64,000 bases of DNA from Camillea tinctor (taxonomy: Eukaryota; Ascomycota; Sordariomycetes; Xylariales; Xylariaceae): assembly GCA_022578605.1 (NCBI GenBank), contig MU394051.1:558001-622000 (forward strand), in the 5' to 3' direction. Of this stretch, positions 59,001-64,000 are shown one piece after another. A program made the position numbers and the translations under genes. Below the pieces are notes generated by a model that saw only the letters and a program-made list of their open reading frames with translations, ran no database searches and was not told where the DNA came from. The first letter of the stretch is position 1, and every line of letters starts with the position of its first letter.

Positions 59001-62000
59001 AGCTAGCTTCTCAGGAGCCTGGGCCTAAGGGTCCAGGGATTCAGGGGCAAGAGGCAAACAACGCGATTCGTTTGTATGCGTACGGGGGTGCAATGACACG
59101 TACCGTAGTCCAAGCTCTTTATGTAATAACCAACTATGTATACTTTATGTACGGTTGTTATTGTCGTAATGATAATTATTAAGCCATTGAAAATGTATAT
59201 AGAAAGATGTCTTCTACTGCCAGAACAGTACAAATATGCTCTGGCCTATCCTCTGTGTCTTCAATTTAATATAGTGAAATACGATGAAGAGTTCAACATT
59301 ATATGAGGTCCTCTAACTACCCACGTACAATCAGTAAATTCCCATAGGAGGATACTAGATGTAGGTCAACGCTTGCCCTTGTCTCCAGGAGAGGAGGGGA
59401 TAGTCGCTCAAGAAATAGGGGTTGAAATGTATATCACAGGTGTACGTAAAAGTACGTGATAATAACAAGATAGTAGCAATAGATGTCATGTAATTTGAAG
59501 TTTTGACTCGAGCCACTGAAAGTTAGGTTGCTAGTAGCATCTATTGACTTGTGCCGTACATATCCCCTATTCTATCTCATAGGATCTAGTTATAGGACAA
59601 CATAATCTATTTAACGCGATAATTCTCACCAAAATCCTCTTTCTCCTTCCTTGATAGTGTCTAGTCTAAGGTTAACTAGAAACCTAAACTGAACCAAAGA
59701 ATCTAGTAGATATCTTTAGAAAGCTCTTTGATGGTGGTATTCCATATATAGCGTCCTACCGATTTTAACTTATAGCGGTAAAAGGGGCTTACAATCGTAC
59801 TACGAGGTGCGCCCCTTTCGACTTTGGATTGCATTTCCAAACATCTCTATGTGCAAAGGCATCACCTATTGTGAGGGGGGGCCAGTATATGTTGTTTTCT
59901 TGTTCAGTGCAATTTATTTGAGTGAGATCTCGAGAGTAAGATTGCATCCCTTTCGTTCCCTTTCGTTGTTCGAGCAATCTGAATTTGCATTGATAATCGT
60001 GAGATCATGATTTGGGCATAGGTCTTAATTATCTTTTGACTTCTACCTTTATCTGAACATATTTGATAATTTAGTTCCTTAGTTGTGGCCCCCTTCGCAA
60101 AAGACTTGTTCTGATGAATATATGATTTACCTACTATATATCTTTGATTATTAGATAACCTAGATCCTATTGAGCACCTAATTATACTGGGTAAGGCTAA
60201 CGTAGTTATTATATAAGGGATTATATGTAGCAGTACTCTTTCTTGATGGATTATACATATCACCTTCTATATCTTAGGTAGATTATAGTGTACATATGTT
60301 TGAGAGAAGTAGCTGTCAGTCGGTTGGGTTGTTTCTACCTATGTTGGCAACCTACACCGCAACTCCTAGCTCTTGAATGGGGCTTAGCTAGATAGACCTT
60401 GTCACTAGGTTGGGTTAGCTCTTTGCACAGCAACAATAACTACCACCACGGTCGCCTATATGCTGTCAATGGCATCAAGGGGAGCTACCTAGGTTAAGTA
60501 AATGCGGAAGGGGGTGAGCTGGGCAGTTGGGTAGGTAATTATAGGTACATATATGGAGGCACTACCCCGGACAGGGGTTAGATCTTGACAGGTGAAATAT
60601 GGATCTGATGATGATGAGGATGATGATGGGAGAAACCCACATGGATCCTCGAACCAAGATGGCAGCAAAACGGGAAGGATGGTCTCAGGTACGCTTGCAT
60701 TTTCCCCTTGACCGCCGAGTTCCTGCATGCTTGTATGTATGTGTATATGTAGGTACGCATGTACGTACATACATTGGTGCCCGTTTAAGCCGTTGGTGCT
60801 GCTGCTGCACTCGACTAAGGTTGTGGACCCGTAGCACGGGGTTGGGAAAGGGGGCCAAGGGACCACATGGACCTGACTAGGTTTAAATCGATGTTGGGTT
60901 GGGCCACGGCCGGCGGCCATGTTCTGGCCCTTGGTTGAGGATTCGTTCGTCAGCTTGACCGCACTGGCCCACCGTTGCGCACCACCGCCCACTACGCCAA
61001 TGCTAGATGAGGTCACGGTCAAGAGACGCGTCGCGGAGCCTCTTGCGACAGATGCGCACGCCGCACGCCACATGCCGTACGCCGAGCGCAACGTTCATGC
61101 GCTTCTTGCATTCGTTCCCTCACCTAGGGCCTTTTTGGGCCGAGGGGTTTGGAAACGATACAAAATCCATATTTGAACCCCCCAGGTTTTCTTTTCTTTT
61201 TGTTTTTTCTTCTTCTTCTTTATGTCTTTATGGGAGAAAAAGAAGAAGAAAAAGAAAAGAGAGAGGAAAAAAAAGCAAGGGGCTATTTAGGTTGGAATAT
61301 ACCGTATCTTGTATAAGTACGCCTCTTAACCACAATAGTGGTTCCCCTAGCCCTAATGGATGGATGAATGGAGCACCACAAGAAAATTGAAATATGATTC
61401 ATGCTACTAGAAAAAGAAGAGAGAAACGAAAAAAAAAAGGAGAATTATTGAACGTTTCGAGAAATGGAGGTTGGGCATTTGTGGATCTTCGCGCGCTTCT
61501 TACACGGAGGGGCGCGTCAAATAGGAGTTGGAGGATAAAAGGGATCGGATGAAAACCTGGCTGGCAACCTTGGTAACGCACAAGAAAGGGAAAGTAAATA
61601 ATACGTTTACTATGCATTTGTGTCTTCGCTTGTCCATGGTCATTGTTTGCCCTACTTAACAATAGTTGGGTGGCGAGGGCAAAGGGACCACCCTTAGATG
61701 GCCAATGATGGATGAAACAATTAAAAGAGATAGAGAATTTAGGGAACGAAAGACATGGCAAGGAGGTATGTAAATATAGATAGACTGTATAAGATGTAAG
61801 TCAACATATATAAGTTAGGTGTAGTGTATAAGAGAGAGAGAGAGAAAAAGGGTTGTTGATACTATTGATAAGAATTCAATTTAGTGATAGATGTAACCAC
61901 TTTAGATAATAAAAAAAGAGACGCGACTTGACAGGGATGTTTTTTTTTCGTTCTTTTTTTTCGCGCCATCGATCGACATACTTTTTTTTCTTTTGTACAC

Positions 62001-62350
62001 TAGTAAGTACCTAAAAAGGCATCATTGTCGGTTCGTATAACCGAGGGGCAACAATTTCATTCAATACAGACAAATACTAGATGCATAGCAACCAAATTAT
62101 CTTTATTTTTTTACCTTTATCGTTTTTATTTTGTAAATACAGTTGCAAGCATTATACTGAGTATTTTGTGTATAGTATCTAGTTAAAGATTGCATGTGGC
62201 ATGTACCATCATGTGTAGTAGAGAACGTAATGAAGTACAGTACATAATGTATATCCGATACGCTACGCTACACTCCGTTAAAAAAAACCAAAAAAACCAC
62301 TAAAAACCAAACTGATTAAGCAAGCACTTTAATAATAAACTTTTTTTTAG
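56001..62350. other. Long AT-rich gene desert with probable repeat relics
   Basis: Stops are dense in all frames over most of 57500-60400. The part near 58570-58790 resembles 1990-2170 (listed separately). TACTCCGTA is at 58110-58118. A few GC-richer islands (60550-61130) give short frames without domains, and an AG repeat lies near 61830. No intact transposon protein is seen. Confidence 0.45.
58570..58790 (+). repeat. Possible decayed LTR-type repeat, copy B
   Basis: TGTCACGAGGTACCTAGCAAG at 58641, then CTTAGG, AACGTTG and AAGAACT, follow the same order as copy A near 2.04 kb. AATATAGTGAAATA recurs at 59268-59281. The 10-mer TGTCACGAGG also occurs at 17-26. Confidence 0.4.
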
Positions 62351-63108
62351 GCAGGGGGTGTTTGTGTGTGTGTAGTGTATCTGCGCGCCTCTTTTTTTTT
62401 TCCTTTTTTTTTTAACCTTTTCTTTTTCTTTCTCTTTCCTGGTTTAGTCTTTTATTTTATTTCGCGCGTCGTCGCAGCCACCTCCATTTGAGCCTCTTCT
62501 CCTCTTCTCTCTTTTTTTTCTCGACTGTACCTAAAATCCGTTCACCCTTGACACACGAAACTGACCCCACCTTGTTACCATCAACAATCTTCTTCTTTCT
62601 TCCCTCTCTCTACCTCTGTCCTTTTCTTTCTCTTCCCTTACCTTCACCTTTAACTTTAAACGGATTTCAACGATCGAACCAAACAAAACAAAACAAAACC
62701 AACAAACCAACACAAACAGACTAACCAGCGAAGAAGTACTATATTCCGCATCTCGTACTAAATACCCAAAATATCTTACCACGACCAAGCTCGGTTCTGC
62801 TCTGGGACCTTGTGTGCGCCGTTCCTTGATTACTTCCCCCCCCTTCCGGCCATCCTGCATACATACACAATCCACCTTTTTACCCATCCACCTACTCCAT
62901 CCACCTGCTCCGTCCACCACCTTGCAGATCGCGAACGAGGTAATATAATCTTCTGCTCCTCAATTGACCAGCCACCAACAATCCTCCTTGGCCGAACCGA
63001 CCACGTCTCTTACTCCCACCACCATCATCACTACCGCCAAACCCTCACCACCGCCAATTGCCAATTGTCATGGGCATCGCATGACCCCGTCTTGCCATTC
63101 AGCTCGCT
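62351..63108. promoter_or_regulatory. Pyrimidine-rich upstream region and leader of the forkhead-type gene
   Basis: Long C/T-rich stretches (62385-62660), then CCACC/CAACC-rich sequence up to the start codon, a composition usual for leaders of highly regulated filamentous fungal genes. Two upstream ATGs (63070 and 63081) are described separately. Confidence 0.5.
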
Positions 63109-63218
63109 ATGCCTCCTTCGTCCAAGAGATCGCAGAGGACACGCCGTGTGCGCGATCCCACTCCAACCAGCCCCACTCTGGCAGAACAATCGTCGCCATC
63201 GCGACCATCCAAGCGTAG
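63070..63218 (+). promoter_or_regulatory. Two upstream ORFs, one overlapping the forkhead-type start codon
   Basis: The ATG at 63070 opens a four-codon ORF ending at 63084. The ATG at 63081 opens a 45-codon ORF that overlaps the main ATG (63109) in another frame and ends in TAG at 63216-63218, inside exon 1. Confidence 0.5.
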
Positions 63219-64000
63219 AAGAAAGGTACTTATACTATCTTCTCTATCTCCTCCTCTATCTCCTCTTCTATCTCCTCCTCTCCCCCTCTCCCCCTTTCCC
63301 TTGCTCTTGTTGCTGACGGAATCACCCGTCATCGTTGTCCTTGCGCCGCACTAGGTTGAAGAACCCTCTTCCGAACCCATCGAAGAAGAAGGCTCCAGTC
63401 TGACTATCGAGGCCCCCGCCCCTCTCGATAATGATCGCTTGATCGCCCAGGTCACCCAACACCTGCGCAGCTTGCCTACTCACGCCGCCAAGGACCATTC
63501 GAATGCTATACACGAGTCGACCGAGGATATCGAGGCCTACGCTAAGATTTCTGCCCAGGACTGGACCTATTATATCCGGACCTTGTCTATCAACATCGGC
63601 CGGAGCTCGGATACCGGCCTCGATCCCTCAGACAAGGACTTTGTCCATATCGACCTCGGTCCCGCCAAGACCTTCTCCCGTCAGACGGCCGTCATCTACT
63701 TCGACTCGGAGGCTGAAAAATGGTATATCAAGGTTAAAGGTCGCAATCCTATCAAGATCGACAACGAACCCCTGAAGAAGACGGAATCTGCTCATGCGCT
63801 AGCTAGCGGTGAGGTGATTGAGATTGGCGGTATAGAAATGATGTTCGTCCTGCCGGGTAACATCGGTACCTTGCGTATAAATCCTATCTACCTGGAACAA
63901 GCCGGCCTGAAGGACTCGTCTACCGAAGCCAAGCCTGCCCTCCTCCCGCCTGCTTCCATAGACGATGCATCCTCCCATGCCGCCTCCGTACCTCCCTCGT
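63109..64000 (+). CDS. FHA-domain forkhead-type transcription factor (5' part; runs off the window)
   Basis: Exon 1 is 63109-63225 (39 codons, basic and Ser/Pro-rich, ending in KRRRK). An intron of 129 nt (GTACTT...CACTAG, filled with CTCCTCTAT-type repeats) is followed by exon 2 from 63355, open to the window end. An FHA phosphothreonine-binding domain covers about residues 100-200: AKISAQDWTYYIRTLSINIGR, VHIDLGPAKTFSRQTAVIYF, WYIKVKGRNPIKI and EVIEIGGIEMMFVLP. This FHA type, with YAKI.. and SRQ.. motifs, is that of fungal Fkh1/Fkh2/Fhl1 regulators of cell-cycle or ribosomal-protein genes. The forkhead DNA-binding domain would lie beyond 64000, so the class is inferred from the FHA alone. 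The basic KRSQRTRR and KRRRK stretches are probable nuclear signals. Confidence 0.85.

Noticed and set aside
1..64000. CRISPR array, bacterial operon, integrated virus or secondary-metabolite cluster
   Set aside because: No regularly spaced repeats, no viral or polyketide/peptide synthetase proteins, and all genes have a eukaryotic exon structure or composition.

Overview
The window is nuclear DNA of a filamentous ascomycete (Pezizomycotina, most likely Sordariomycetes; not assigned further). Genes carry short introns (about 50-270 nt) with GTNNGT donors and CTAAC-like branch points. Several proteins are typical of such fungi: a Ste12 factor that joins an STE domain to two C2H2 fingers, an ATR1-like 14-TM transporter, Dml1 and fungal mitochondrial DNA polymerase. 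Genes sit on both strands and nothing resembles an operon or a biosynthetic cluster.

I support twelve protein genes and one tRNA. Left part (0-29 kb): a small conserved hypothetical protein (185-730, -), a single-pass membrane protein with a long disordered tail (4297-6101, +), mitochondrial DNA polymerase gamma MIP1 (7758-11285, -), a 14-TM MFS transporter (13299-15116, +), an Slx8-like RING/SIM SUMO-targeted ubiquitin ligase (19574-21218, +), a CLC chloride channel/transporter with two CBS domains (22821-25834, -) and a neurochondrin-family protein (26586-28684, +). A tRNA-Pro(AGG) with a 47-nt intron lies at 29767-29885.

About 29.9-43.6 kb is nearly gene-free. It holds microsatellites, a 39-nt poly-T run and AT-rich DNA. 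A second gene cluster follows: STE12 (43635-46067, +), an AhpC/TSA-like thioredoxin-fold protein (47671-48463, -) divergent from DML1 (49019-51073, +), and a class III aminotransferase (51919-53481, -). From 53.5 to 63.1 kb the DNA is again gene-poor and AT-rich, with a probable decayed LTR-type repeat that resembles a stretch near 2.0 kb. The window ends inside an FHA-domain forkhead-type transcription factor (63109 onward, +).

The genes are unrelated housekeeping and regulatory loci: mtDNA replication and inheritance (MIP1, DML1), SUMO/ubiquitin genome maintenance (SLX8), ion and drug transport, and MAPK-responsive or cell-cycle transcription (STE12, forkhead). I found no convincing new multi-gene system. 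The most interesting points are within genes: a frame-neutral STE12 exon whose skipping would fuse two half zinc fingers into one intact finger, a CLC protein with Gln at the internal proton-glutamate position, and upstream ORFs before the forkhead, SLX8 and STE12 starts. All splice sites come from reading consensus signals and protein continuity, not from transcripts.
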